Shown here piece after piece: positions 21,745 through 30,452 of a stretch of 64,000 nucleotides of DNA (its first letter is position 1; the number at the start of each line of letters is the position of its first letter). The translations under genes and the position numbers were made by a program. The notes beneath the pieces are model-generated. The model was not told where the DNA came from. It worked only from the letters and a program-made list of their open reading frames with translations, and made no database searches. The DNA lies in the NCBI RefSeq assembly GCF_001661675.2, contig NZ_CP019602.1, positions 2,257,501-2,321,500 of the forward strand. Reading direction: 5' to 3'. Origin of the DNA: Croceicoccus marinus (lineage in GTDB: Bacteria; Pseudomonadota; Alphaproteobacteria; Sphingomonadales; Sphingomonadaceae).

Positions 21745-22197
21745 ATGCGAATAGCCCTCTTCGAACCCGAGATTGCCGGGAATGTCGGCGCGGTCCTGCG
21801 CCTATGCGCCTGCCTTGGGACACCGGTGGACCTGATAGAGCCGATGGGCTTCGCGTGGGACGATCGGCGGGTACGGCGCACGGCCATGGATTACATCGAC
21901 CATGTCGAATTCACGCGGCACGCCGGTTTCGAACCCTTCAGGGCATCGCTCGGCAGGCAGAGGCTGGTGCTGTTCACGACCAAAACCCGCGAATCCGCCT
22001 ACGACTTCCGGTTTCGCCCCGACGACGTGTTGCTGTTCGGCAAGGAAAGCGCAGGTGTCCCGCCATCCGTGGCCGAGGCCTGCGATGCGCGCATCCGCAT
22101 CCCGATGCGCGCCGAGGTGCGGTCGATGAACCTTGCGACCACGGCGGCCCTGGCGCTGGGCGAGGCCTTGCGGCAGACGGCAGGCCTGCCGGGCTGA
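21745..22197 (+). CDS. trmL: tRNA (cytidine/uridine-34-2'-O)-methyltransferase (SPOUT class)
   Basis: 150 residues, the TrmL length. The N-terminus MRIALFEPEIAGNVGAVLRL and the knot segments LLFGKESAGVPP and IPMRAEVRSMNLATTAALAL are diagnostic of the SpoU/TrmL trefoil knot that binds S-adenosylmethionine. The enzyme methylates the wobble nucleotide ribose of leucine tRNAs. It starts 59 bases after the MscS-type gene. Confidence 0.93.
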   Translation: MRIALFEPEIAGNVGAVLRLCACLGTPVDLIEPMGFAWDDRRVRRTAMDYIDHVEFTRHAGFEPFRASLGRQRLVLFTTKTRESAYDFRFRPDDVLLFGKESAGVPPSVAEACDARIRIPMRAEVRSMNLATTAALALGEALRQTAGLPG

Positions 22198-22253
22198 TTT
22201 GGCGACGCGCCTGCGCTCTTGCCCTGCAACGCCAGGACCGCGATGAATGAGCC

Positions 22254-22556
22254 ATGGGATTGCTTGAACATCTGGTCATCGCCTTGATCGTGCAGTTCGT
22301 CATGGCGCGGCTTACCGGCAACTGGTGGCTGGGCGCGGCCCTCGCCTCGGCCTATTTCTTCGGGCGTGAAATCGCGCAGGCCGAATATCGCTGGATCGAA
22401 CTATATGGCGGCGGGCTGCGATCCAACATGCCGTGGTGGGGCCCGCTGGACCTTCGGGTGTGGACTACGCTCGACCAATGGCTCGACTGGATCGGGCCCC
22501 TCGTTGCCACGGTCCTGATCGCATGGGCCAGGGAAAGGCGAACCGCGGCGGACTAG
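22254..22556 (+). CDS. Small conserved membrane protein of unknown function
   Basis: 100 residues with a hydrophobic first half (HLVIALIVQFVMARL and WLGAALASAYFFGREIAQ) and a C-terminal helix (WIGPLVATVLIAWARERR). The middle YGGGLRSNMPWWGPLDLRVW is tryptophan-rich. It resembles uncharacterised small proteins of sphingomonads. No functional motif was seen. Confidence 0.7.
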   Translation: MGLLEHLVIALIVQFVMARLTGNWWLGAALASAYFFGREIAQAEYRWIELYGGGLRSNMPWWGPLDLRVWTTLDQWLDWIGPLVATVLIAWARERRTAAD

Positions 22557-22671
22557 GCCCCGCCGTCCCGGCGCGCTGCCGAAGGTTTACAACCGACCCG
22601 CAACGCAGCACTGAGCGCGGCGGCGAGGATTGTGCCTCGCCCGTTTCAACCGCATTCCTTTCGGAGAGCAG

Positions 22672-23508
22672 ATGCAGTTCCAGCTTCCGCCCGGTTTCTA
22701 CACCTCCGACACGATCGCCTCGCTCGCGCTGATCCTGACCCTGATGGCGGTGCGGGTGATCGCGGGCCGCGCGCTGCGGCGGCGCGACAATCTGACCGAG
22801 ACCGTGGCCCGGCGCTGGTCGGCCAATGTGCGCAACGTGCTGGTGCTGGTCGCGGTGATCGGCCTGATCATGATCTGGGCCCCGCAATTGCGGACCTTCG
22901 CGCTGTCGCTGACCGCCGTTGCGGTGGCGATCGTGGTGGCGACCAAGGAACTGATCCTGTGCTTTTCCGGCGCGGCGTTCCGGACCTTCACCCGCGCCTT
23001 TTCGGTGGGAGACATCGTCGAGATCGGATCGTCCAAGGGCGAGGTCGTCGATCTCTACCTGCTGGCCCTGCGGCTGAGGGAATTCGACGAGCGCGACGGA
23101 TCGATCGCGCCCACGGGGCGGACGCTGATCCTGCCCTACAGCCTGCTGTTCTCCTCGCCCGCCAAGGTGCTGCCGCATGCCGCGATCGGGCTGACCCACA
23201 GCTTCACCATGACCTTCGATCCCGACGTCGACATCTTCGCCCTGCGGCAGCAGCTTGAGGATGTCGCCGCCCGCGCGCTGGAAGGGGCCGGGCAGCGCGC
23301 CGTGCCCGGTACCGGCGGTCCGCCCCCGCAAAGCCGGCTGCGCTTCCGCACCAGCGATATCGGCAAGTACCGCGTGGAAGTCAGCATCGCCGGATGCACC
23401 CAGCCCCGGCAGGCTGAAAACGCAGTGGCCTGCGCGATCGGATCGTTCGTCCATTCACGCATCGGGTCGGCCGACAAGGAACAGTCATCCGCGGCTTCCG
23501 GGGCCTGA
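22672..23508 (+). CDS. Small MscS-like mechanosensitive channel family protein
   Basis: 278 residues from the ATG at 22672, preceded by GGAGAG. Two or three N-terminal helices lead to the MscS core: RTFALSLTAVAVAIVVATKELILCFSGAAF, then FSVGDIVEIGSSKGEVVDLYLL and LILPYSLLF. The C-terminal half is cytoplasmic. Compared with the gene at 20081-21685, the pore helix is divergent and the glycine pattern of classic MscS is incomplete, so conductance is not assured. Confidence 0.8.
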   Translation: MQFQLPPGFYTSDTIASLALILTLMAVRVIAGRALRRRDNLTETVARRWSANVRNVLVLVAVIGLIMIWAPQLRTFALSLTAVAVAIVVATKELILCFSGAAFRTFTRAFSVGDIVEIGSSKGEVVDLYLLALRLREFDERDGSIAPTGRTLILPYSLLFSSPAKVLPHAAIGLTHSFTMTFDPDVDIFALRQQLEDVAARALEGAGQRAVPGTGGPPPQSRLRFRTSDIGKYRVEVSIAGCTQPRQAENAVACAIGSFVHSRIGSADKEQSSAASGA

Positions 23509-23618
23509 TCGCACCGCCACGAACGCCGCGCGAAGCATCGCTTTGCGGGGTAGCGGCTTAACCATTCTTTCACCACGGATTCGCTAGTTGGGGCCATGCA
23601 ACTACTGGCCCTTTCCTG

Positions 23619-23987
23619 ATGCAGACCATCCTTGTCGCCGACGACGAACCGCTCATGCGCGACCTCCTCGAATTCCGTCTTTCGCAGCGCGATTACCGCC
23701 CGGTAACCGCGAACGACGGGCGCGAGGCGTTGGCAAGGCTGGAGGATTCGGATCCCGATGCGGTTGTGCTCGATGCGATGATGCCGGTGCATGACGGGTT
23801 CGAGGTTCTGCGCCGCATGCGCGCCTCCGCCCGCCATGCCAATACGCCCGTCATCATGCTGACCGCCCGCCGCGCCGAAAAGGACATCGTCGGCGCGCTG
23901 GAGATCGGTGCGAACGACTACCTCGTCAAACCCTTCATGCCAGAGGAACTGCTGGCCCGACTCGCCCGGCTGTTGAAGAACGGCTGA
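23619..23987 (+). CDS. Single-domain response regulator (CheY-like), first gene of the exopolysaccharide module
   Basis: 122 residues containing only a receiver domain: acidic pocket VADDEP, phospho-acceptor Asp52 (VVLDAMMPVHDG), IMLTARR and YLVKPF. It has no DNA-binding output, so it probably acts by protein contact. Its stop overlaps the start of the YaiO-like gene by one base (TGATG). The coupling and order suggest that its phosphorylation controls the synthase made by the next three genes. A likely phosphodonor route is the hybrid kinase/HPt set encoded convergently at 27455-30251. Confidence 0.88.
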   Translation: MQTILVADDEPLMRDLLEFRLSQRDYRPVTANDGREALARLEDSDPDAVVLDAMMPVHDGFEVLRRMRASARHANTPVIMLTARRAEKDIVGALEIGANDYLVKPFMPEELLARLARLLKNG

Positions 23988-25003
23988 TGCGCCGCCCCCT
24001 CGCCGCCGTGATGGCGGCCGTCGCTGCGCTTGCGGTCCAGGCCGCCCCCGCCCTCGCGCAGGACAGCGTGTACGACCGCGCCGTGGCCGCGCGGCTGGCG
24101 GGCGATCCGGCGCGGGCCATCTCGCTGCTGCAACCCTGGCTGGCCGCGCATCCCGGCGATGCCGACGCGCTGGTTCAGTACGGCTATGCCCTGCTGGCGC
24201 TTGGCGAATACGACCGGGCGGAGCAGGCCTTTGCCGACACGTTATCCCTCGCCCCCGATTACGCCGATGCCCGCGAGGGCATGGCGCTAGCCGCCGCGCG
24301 CCGGTCCAATGGCACTGCCGCGCGCCGCAGCTTCATCCTGGCCGAAGGCGCCCTCAGCGATCTCGACCGCGGTCAGCGTGACTGGCACGAGCTGGGCCTC
24401 GCCGCCTCGCTAACCGCTGGAGAGCGCAGCACGCTCGACCTGCGCGGCAACTGGTACGAACGCTTCGGCATTCGCGACAGCGAGTTCGGCGCATTGCTGA
24501 CGCACCGCGCGGGACAGGATCTGTGGCTCAGGGTCGGAGGTTCCTTTGCGCCCGACGCCGATTTCCGGCCCGAGGTCGGGGCGAGCGCGGGCCTCGACTA
24601 TCGCTTCGCGCACCATAGCGTCGCGAGCATCGACGCCGGCTGGCAGCAGTTTCCCGCGCAGACCATCTGGACCCTGCGGCCCGGCTTCACCCAATATCTC
24701 GGCGGCGGCCAATATTCCGTCACCCTGCAGGCAAGCGCCGCGGCGGCAAGCCGGCGCGACGTGCTGGTAGGTGCCAGCGTGCGGGGCGATTATTTCGCCG
24801 GCGACCGCACGCGGTTCTTCGCGGGCGCTGCGTCTGGGCCGGAAACCGACCTCGGCATCGTGCGCCAGACGACCAGCCTGTTCTTCGGCGGCGAAGTCGC
24901 GCTGGGCGGCGATGTCTCGCTGCTCGGCAGCGCGGGACGTGAATGGAGCGGCATCGGCGCAGACCGCAGCGAAGCCCGCATCGGACTGAAGCTGCTGCTG
25001 TGA
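23987..25003 (+). CDS. YaiO-like outer-membrane beta-barrel protein with N-terminal TPR repeats
   Basis: 338 residues. The signal peptide MRRPLAAVMAAVAALAVQAA is cleaved near ALA-QDS. TPR-like repeats follow (about 26-105: GDPARAISLLQPWLAAHPGDADALVQYGYALLALGEYDRAEQAF), then an antiparallel beta region to the end (AARIGLKLLL-type final strand). TPR plus barrel is the layout of polysaccharide export proteins such as PgaA, here in short form. It likely guides a polymer across the outer membrane. Its stop overlaps the next start by 4 bases (GTGA). Confidence 0.82.
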   Translation: MRRPLAAVMAAVAALAVQAAPALAQDSVYDRAVAARLAGDPARAISLLQPWLAAHPGDADALVQYGYALLALGEYDRAEQAFADTLSLAPDYADAREGMALAAARRSNGTAARRSFILAEGALSDLDRGQRDWHELGLAASLTAGERSTLDLRGNWYERFGIRDSEFGALLTHRAGQDLWLRVGGSFAPDADFRPEVGASAGLDYRFAHHSVASIDAGWQQFPAQTIWTLRPGFTQYLGGGQYSVTLQASAAAASRRDVLVGASVRGDYFAGDRTRFFAGAASGPETDLGIVRQTTSLFFGGEVALGGDVSLLGSAGREWSGIGADRSEARIGLKLLL

Positions 25004-26028
25004 CGGCGCTGCTGACCCTGTGGTACCTGTCCCTTGCCTTGTGCGTGCTGGCAGTGCTGGCGGTGCTCGCGCTGCTGGCGGCGCGCGTGGCGGCGGGGCG
25101 CTTTACCGGACGGCGCGAGGATGCGCGCCGCCGCCTGCTGCCGGTGATGCTGGGCGGCGATCCCGACCATCTGCAGCGATTGTACGGTACCGATCTGGCA
25201 GTTGCCGCCGACCTTACCGGCGAACTGGCCGAGATGACGCGCGGCAGCGAACGCGATGCCCTGCTGGCCCGCGCGGCGGCGCTGGGCGTGACCGACCTGC
25301 TGCTGCGCCGCCTGCGTTCGTGGTCGCCGCAGGTGAGGCTGCACGCGGTGGAAGCGCTGGCACAGTTTCCCGGCGGCCATGATTACAGCATGGTCGCGCT
25401 CGACGACTGCAATCCCGATGTCCGCCTTGGCGCAGCGCTGGCATTGGCGCAATGCGGCACGTCGCCCGATCCGCTGACCGTCGTGGGCAAGCTCAAGGCG
25501 GGCGAGGAGGAGCATTCGCTGCTGCTCGTCTCGCTGATGCGAGACCTGGCCGACGCCGATTCCGAAGCGGTCGCCAGCCTGATGTTCGACGATAACCTGT
25601 CGCACCGCGTGAAATTCGCGGCGCTCGAGGCTTTGTCGGATCGCGGCGGCGAATATGCACCGCTGCTCGCCTATATGGTGCGCGAAACCGCGCAGCATCC
25701 GGAATGGCAGCCCCGCCTGTTTCGCGCCCTGGGCCGCACCGGCCACCCAGCCGGGGCCGAGGCGATCGTCGCCGGGCTTCATGACGCGAACTGGATCGTG
25801 CGCTCCGCTGCGGCCGAGGCGGCGGGCCGGGCCAGGCTGGCGCAGGCCGCCGACCGGCTGGCCGCGATGCTGTGCGACGACCATTTCTGGGTGCGCTACC
25901 GCGTCAGCGAGGCGCTGCTGCGACTGGGCCCGCGCGGCATCGCCACGCTGCGCGCCGCAAGCGAAAGCCGCAATCCCGTCGTCAGCGCGGCGGCATCGAA
26001 AATGCTGGCCGAGGGGAAAGCCGCGTGA
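25000..26028 (+). CDS. Membrane-anchored HEAT-repeat protein
   Basis: 342 residues from GTG 25000. One N-terminal membrane helix (about 5-30, LSLALCVLAVLAVLALLAAR) is followed by about 300 residues of alpha-helical HEAT repeats such as WSPQVRLHAVEALAQFPGG, NPDVRLGAALALAQCG, NWIVRSAAAEAAGRARLAQA and HFWVRYRVSEALLRLG. HEAT arrays are protein-protein scaffolds. Placed between an export barrel and a synthase, and overlapping both by 4 bases, it may link the synthase to the response regulator. That role is inference; no enzymatic motif is present. Confidence 0.82.
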   Translation: MTALLTLWYLSLALCVLAVLAVLALLAARVAAGRFTGRREDARRRLLPVMLGGDPDHLQRLYGTDLAVAADLTGELAEMTRGSERDALLARAAALGVTDLLLRRLRSWSPQVRLHAVEALAQFPGGHDYSMVALDDCNPDVRLGAALALAQCGTSPDPLTVVGKLKAGEEEHSLLLVSLMRDLADADSEAVASLMFDDNLSHRVKFAALEALSDRGGEYAPLLAYMVRETAQHPEWQPRLFRALGRTGHPAGAEAIVAGLHDANWIVRSAAAEAAGRARLAQAADRLAAMLCDDHFWVRYRVSEALLRLGPRGIATLRAASESRNPVVSAAASKMLAEGKAA

Positions 26029-27458
26029 CGGCCCTAGCCCTCGCCGATCCGTCCGACTGGATGGTCGCCTCTGCCGAGGGGATCGCGCTGGTCGTGATCG
26101 TCACCGGCCTGCTGCAGACGATGTTCTGCTTCGTGCTGCTGCTCTATGCCGCGGCGGCGCTGGGCACGCGTTCGCCCGTTCATCGCAGCGCGACCCTGTG
26201 GCGCCGCTATTCGGACCAGGCGCCCGCGATCTCGGTCCTCGCCCCCGCTTATAACGAAGAGCTTTCCATCGTCGAGAGCACGCGCAGCCTGCTGGCGCTG
26301 CAATATCCGGATTTCGAGGTGATCGTGATCAACGACGGGTCGAAGGACGGCACGCTGGCGCGCATGACCGGCGAATTCGGCCTGACGCAGGTGGACCGCT
26401 TCGTCGACTGGAGCGTCGATCACGCGCCGATCCGCGGTTTCTATGCCTCTCCGCGCTTTCCCCGGCTGCTGGTGGTGGACAAGGAAAACGGCGGCAAGGC
26501 CGACGCGCTGAACGCGGGCATCAATTGCAGCCGCACCGCGCTGTTCTGCGCGATCGATGCCGACTCGGTACTGGAATCCGATGCGCTGCTGCGCGTGGTG
26601 CGCCCCTTCGTGGACGAGCCCGAACTGACCATCGCGGCGGGCGGCACGATCCGCATCGCCAATGGCTGCAAGGTGGATTCCGGCCGGATCAGCGCCATCG
26701 CGCTGCCGCGCAATTTCCTCGCGCTGGTGCAGATCGTCGAATATCTGCGCGCGTTCCTGATGGCGCGTGTCGGGCTGGGCAAGATGCAGGCGCTGACGGT
26801 CATATCGGGCGCGTTCGGCCTTTTCCGCCGCCGCCACGTGGTCGAGGTCGGCGGCTATAGCCACGGCACGGTGGGCGAGGACATGGAGCTGGTCATCAAG
26901 CTGCACCGCCTGATGCGCGAGCAGAAGCAGGATTATCGCATCGAGTTCGTGGCCGAACCGGTCTGCTGGACCGAATGCCCCGACAGCCTTGCCGTGCTGG
27001 GCCGCCAGCGCGCACGCTGGCAGCGCGGGGCGCTGGAATGTTTCGCCAAGCACCGGGTGATGCTGTTCAACCCGCTCTATGGCCGGATCGGCATGGTGGG
27101 CTTCGGCCACATCCTGCTGGTCGACGTACTGGGCCCGCTGCTGGAAGTGCTGGGCTATGTGCTGGTACCGCTGCTTTGGGGGCTGGGGCTGCTGGCGCTG
27201 CCGTGGTTGCTTGCGTTCCTGGCGGTGACCTTCATGCTGGGCGTGTTCCTGTCGGTCGCCACGCTGGTGCTGGAAGAAATCCAGCTGCGCCGCTTCCCCA
27301 AGGCGCGCGAGCTGGCGATACTGGCCGTGATCGCGGTGGCCGAGAACTTCGGCTATCGCCAGCTGTCGAATATCTGGCGCCTGCAGGGATGGTGGCAGTT
27401 CATGCGCAAGCAGCAGGGCTGGGGCGCGATGACGCGCAAGGGTTTCGCGGCCGCCTAG
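26025..27458 (+). CDS. Processive family-2 glycosyltransferase (PgaC/BcsA-like polysaccharide synthase)
   Basis: 477 residues from GTG 26025. An N-terminal membrane helix (about 18-48) precedes a GT-A domain with VINDGSKDGT, the DxD-type AIDADSVLE (near 175), GEDMEL (near 285, catalytic base region) and QRARWQRGALE (near 327), the Q-x-x-RW mark of processive beta-glycan synthases. C-terminal helices (about 355-430) form the translocation channel. UDP-GlcNAc is a plausible donor because of the PgaC likeness, but is unproven. Its stop overlaps the convergent HPt stop by 4 bases. Confidence 0.88.
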   Translation: MTALALADPSDWMVASAEGIALVVIVTGLLQTMFCFVLLLYAAAALGTRSPVHRSATLWRRYSDQAPAISVLAPAYNEELSIVESTRSLLALQYPDFEVIVINDGSKDGTLARMTGEFGLTQVDRFVDWSVDHAPIRGFYASPRFPRLLVVDKENGGKADALNAGINCSRTALFCAIDADSVLESDALLRVVRPFVDEPELTIAAGGTIRIANGCKVDSGRISAIALPRNFLALVQIVEYLRAFLMARVGLGKMQALTVISGAFGLFRRRHVVEVGGYSHGTVGEDMELVIKLHRLMREQKQDYRIEFVAEPVCWTECPDSLAVLGRQRARWQRGALECFAKHRVMLFNPLYGRIGMVGFGHILLVDVLGPLLEVLGYVLVPLLWGLGLLALPWLLAFLAVTFMLGVFLSVATLVLEEIQLRRFPKARELAILAVIAVAENFGYRQLSNIWRLQGWWQFMRKQQGWGAMTRKGFAAA

Positions 27459-27727
27459 CCGTCCAGCCGCGCCAGCAAAAGGTCGAGCATGGCCGCATCC
27501 GCCGCGTAATCGCCCGCCTCGGCGCTTTCCTCCAGCCGGGCCGCAGCATCGCCGATGGCGGGATGCCCCAGCATCGGGGCGATGCCGGCCAGGCGGTGGG
27601 CATGGAGGACGATGGCGGGACGATCGGCGTCTGCCACGGCCTGGGCGACCGCGCGGCGGTATTCGCCCGCGCTGGCCGCGAACCGCGCCGCCAGCTGCGT
27701 CATGCGGGCCTGCAAAGTCTCGCTCAC
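27455..27727 (-). CDS. HPt phosphotransfer protein
   Basis: 90 residues from GTG 27727, which overlaps the upstream response regulator stop by 4 bases. AIVLHAHRLAGIAPMLG matches the HPt helix, with His44 (HRLAG) the likely phospho-acceptor. The helical pattern and small size fit a stand-alone HPt domain. It would pass phosphate between the receiver of the hybrid kinase and the single-domain regulators at 27724-28086 and 23619-23987. It is the last gene of the - strand arm of the module. Confidence 0.82.
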   Translation of the reverse strand: MSETLQARMTQLAARFAASAGEYRRAVAQAVADADRPAIVLHAHRLAGIAPMLGHPAIGDAAARLEESAEAGDYAADAAMLDLLLARLDG

Positions 27728-28086
27728 CCGGCAATCTCGCGCACGCGCGCGGCCAGGGTCATCGGATCGAAGGGCTTGGCGATCACGCCGATCGCATCCA
27801 TCGTCGCAAAATTGTGCAATTCGCTGCGCTGGGCGCGCGCCGTGATGAAGATCACCGGCAGCGTCCTGTAGCGATCCATCGTCCGCAACCGCGAAAGCAG
27901 CGCCGGCCCGTCTATGTGCGGCATCATCACGTCGAGCAGGGCAAGGTCGGGCAGCCATTCCTCCATCACAGCCAGCGCATCCGCCGCCGATGCCGCGGTA
28001 CGGATCTCCATTTCGGGATCGAGGCCCAGCGCGATCTCGGCAATTTCGCGGATGTCGCTTTCGTCATCGATATAGAGCACGCGCAT
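27724..28086 (-). CDS. Single-domain response regulator (CheY-like)
   Basis: 120 residues, receiver only: acidic pair in YIDDES, phospho-acceptor Asp52 (LALLDVMMPHIDG), VIFITAR and VIAKPF. Its ATG overlaps the stop of the hybrid kinase by one base and its stop overlaps the HPt start by 4, so kinase, regulator and HPt are translationally coupled. It may be a phosphate sink or the second output of the relay. Confidence 0.88.
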   Translation of the reverse strand: MRVLYIDDESDIREIAEIALGLDPEMEIRTAASAADALAVMEEWLPDLALLDVMMPHIDGPALLSRLRTMDRYRTLPVIFITARAQRSELHNFATMDAIGVIAKPFDPMTLAARVREIAG

Positions 28087-30251
28087 CAGGCAGCCTTTTT
28101 CGCGCGGCGAGCGACCAGCGCCATGGTGGTGTCCACCAGATCCTCGACCGAAGCGCGGCTCTTGACCAGCAGGCGGTCGGCCATGCTGGTGTCGCGATTA
28201 TCCTCGACCGCGGTGAACAGTACCAGCGGCAACGCCGGATATTCACGGCGCAAGGCGGCGGCAAGATGCAGCCCGTCCTCCGCCACCAGCGAGATGTCGA
28301 TGATGACGGCAGCGGGCTTGTGCCTTGCCAGCGCGGCCCGCGCCTCGGCCACGGTGGACACCGGCATCGCGCGCGCCTTGCCCGCAAAGGCGCTGGCGAC
28401 GACGCTCAGCGTATCGGCATCGTCGTCGAGGTGCAGCACCAGCGGCAGCCGCCTGTCGCCCGCCGAGCGTTCGGACAGCGACCGGTCCTTCACCAGCGGG
28501 ATGTGGAAGTGGAAGACGGCCCCGCCGCCATCGCGGTCGGCAAAGCCGATGTCGCCGCCGTGCAGCCGCGCAATCTCGCGCGCGATAGACAGGCCCAGCC
28601 CGGTCCCGCCCTTGGCGCGGCTGTCGGACGCGTCGGCCATCGCGAACTTGGTGAAGATGCGCGTGCGGAAATCGGCCGGAACCCCCATGCCGCGGTCCGA
28701 CACCTCGATCCGGGCATGACGGCCCTGCTGGATGCAACTGATCAGCACCGTCTCTCCGGCAGGCGAATGCTTGATCGCGTTCGATACAAGATTGGTCAGC
28801 AATTGCTCCAGCCGGTCCGGATCGCCCGTGATGCACTGCGGCCAGGGCGGCAGCACCACCTTCAGGTTCACGCCGTGCTGTTCGGCAAAGCTGGTAATCG
28901 CCTCCTGCGTGCGGCGTACCAGCGGGCCGACATGCATGCGGCGCGTGTCGAATTCCATCTTGCCCGATTCGATCTTGTCGATGTCGAGGATGTCGTTGAT
29001 CAGCCTTACCAGCCGCTCGCAATTGGCATGGGCGATGCCGATCAGGCGGCGGGTCCTGTCCTCAAGCGGTCCCGCCGCGCCGCCCATCACCAGGCCCAGC
29101 GACCCGCCGATCGAGGTCAGCGGCGTGCGCAGTTCGTGGCTGACGGTCGAAACGAATTCGGTCTTCATCCGCTCTGCCCGCTTGCGGTGAGAGATGTCGC
29201 GGATCGAGGCGATGAAGCGCGGTGCATGCTCGTCCTCGTCCCCGCCCTCGACGCGGCTGATGGCCACCTCGGTCTCGAATATCTCACCGTCGGAGCGTCG
29301 ACCGACGAATTCCTGCCGCCGTCCCGCGCCATCGGCACCCGCCACGCCGACCGTCGCCAGCCAGGCCCGCGATTCCGCCAGCGTATAGTCGTGCTCCATC
29401 AGGATCAGGTTGTGCCGACCGAACAGCTCGTCGCGGCCATAGCCGAACATGCGGCTGATACTGGGGTTGATCCGCAGGATGCGCCCTTCCCCGTCCAGCC
29501 ACAGCATGCCGTCGACCGCCCCGTCGAACATCGCCATCTGCCGCCTGGCAAGCAGCTCGACCCTGCCAAGCGCCCGGCGGCGGTAGCGGAAGGATTCGCT
29601 GACCAGCAAGGTGACAAACGCCAGCAACAGCGCGACCCCGACCAGCAGCAGGGTGATCGCAGTCTCGACCCCCTTTCGCGAAGCGGTTCCGGCGCGGGTC
29701 AGCTGCGATAGTCTCGCGGCTTCCTCTGCATCCATCCGCGCGATCGAGGCGCGGATCGAATCCATGATATGCCGCCCGCGCGCGGTCGCGATCCTCTCGC
29801 GCGCACGGTCGGCCCGCCCGGCACGCACGTCCTGCATGTTGACCGCGGCATTGGCGAGCTTGGCGTCGGACAGGTCGAGCAGCCGGTCGATCTGTGCCAG
29901 CCGCCGCTCGTCCGCCCCCTCCCTCAGCTGCGCGAAGCGCGCGTCGCGATGGGGCAGCGCGCCCAGATAGGGTTCCAGGAAATCGGGATTGCCGGTCAGC
30001 ACATAACCCCGGATCCCGGTCTCCACGTCGAGATGCAGCGCGAGCAATTGGGCAAGCTGGTCGCGGGTTTCCACCGTGCGCTCTGCCGTGGCGACGTAAT
30101 CGGTCACCTCCTCGAACTCATCCGCGATCAGGAAATGCACGCTGAGCAGCGAGGACGGCACCACCAGCAGCGCGAACGCCACGACGATGCGGTGAACGAC
30201 GGGCGAGACTGGACGGAATGGCACGGTGCGATCACACTCTGAAAAGGACAT
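28086..30251 (-). CDS. CHASE3-PAS hybrid sensor histidine kinase
   Basis: About 721 residues from the ATG at 30251 (a GTG at 30257 is also in frame). Membrane helix near 20-45, a periplasmic CHASE3-type four-helix domain (about 46-200, with VETGIRGYVLTGNPDFLEPY), a second helix near 203-225, PAS (about 240-360), HisKA with SHELRTPLTSIGGS (His near 370), HATPase with GGTGLGLSIAREIA, and a C-terminal receiver (Asp near 653 in AVIIDISLVAEDG). It heads the arm that faces the polysaccharide synthase genes and probably senses an envelope signal. Confidence 0.9.
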   Translation of the reverse strand: MSFSECDRTVPFRPVSPVVHRIVVAFALLVVPSSLLSVHFLIADEFEEVTDYVATAERTVETRDQLAQLLALHLDVETGIRGYVLTGNPDFLEPYLGALPHRDARFAQLREGADERRLAQIDRLLDLSDAKLANAAVNMQDVRAGRADRARERIATARGRHIMDSIRASIARMDAEEAARLSQLTRAGTASRKGVETAITLLLVGVALLLAFVTLLVSESFRYRRRALGRVELLARRQMAMFDGAVDGMLWLDGEGRILRINPSISRMFGYGRDELFGRHNLILMEHDYTLAESRAWLATVGVAGADGAGRRQEFVGRRSDGEIFETEVAISRVEGGDEDEHAPRFIASIRDISHRKRAERMKTEFVSTVSHELRTPLTSIGGSLGLVMGGAAGPLEDRTRRLIGIAHANCERLVRLINDILDIDKIESGKMEFDTRRMHVGPLVRRTQEAITSFAEQHGVNLKVVLPPWPQCITGDPDRLEQLLTNLVSNAIKHSPAGETVLISCIQQGRHARIEVSDRGMGVPADFRTRIFTKFAMADASDSRAKGGTGLGLSIAREIARLHGGDIGFADRDGGGAVFHFHIPLVKDRSLSERSAGDRRLPLVLHLDDDADTLSVVASAFAGKARAMPVSTVAEARAALARHKPAAVIIDISLVAEDGLHLAAALRREYPALPLVLFTAVEDNRDTSMADRLLVKSRASVEDLVDTTMALVARRAKKAA

Positions 30252-30356
30252 TCGCACGATGAACGAAGATCGTTGAGGAATACTGAATTCGCAGTGCCGT
30301 AAACGCGGGTGACGCGCCGGGATCGCGTATTGGGCGAACCGTCAGAATTCTAATTA

Positions 30357-30370
30357 TGGTAGCGCTACCT
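30357..30370. promoter_or_regulatory. LacI-type operator before the GH3 gene
   Basis: TGGTAGCGCTACCT contains the perfect 12-bp palindrome GGTAGCGCTACC, centred on CG as in LacI-family operators. It closely resembles xylose-repressor operators known from Caulobacter (TGTTAGCGCTACCA). It lies about 84 bases before the GH3 start, in the expected promoter zone. No LacI-family gene occurs in the window, so the regulator would be elsewhere. Confidence 0.65.
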
Positions 30371-30452
30371 CTTGACCGTGCGGGCGCGTCAAGGCACTGG
30401 TCTTCCATAGAACAATCGACGGCACCCTGGCCGCCAGTGGAGAGCAAGCCCC

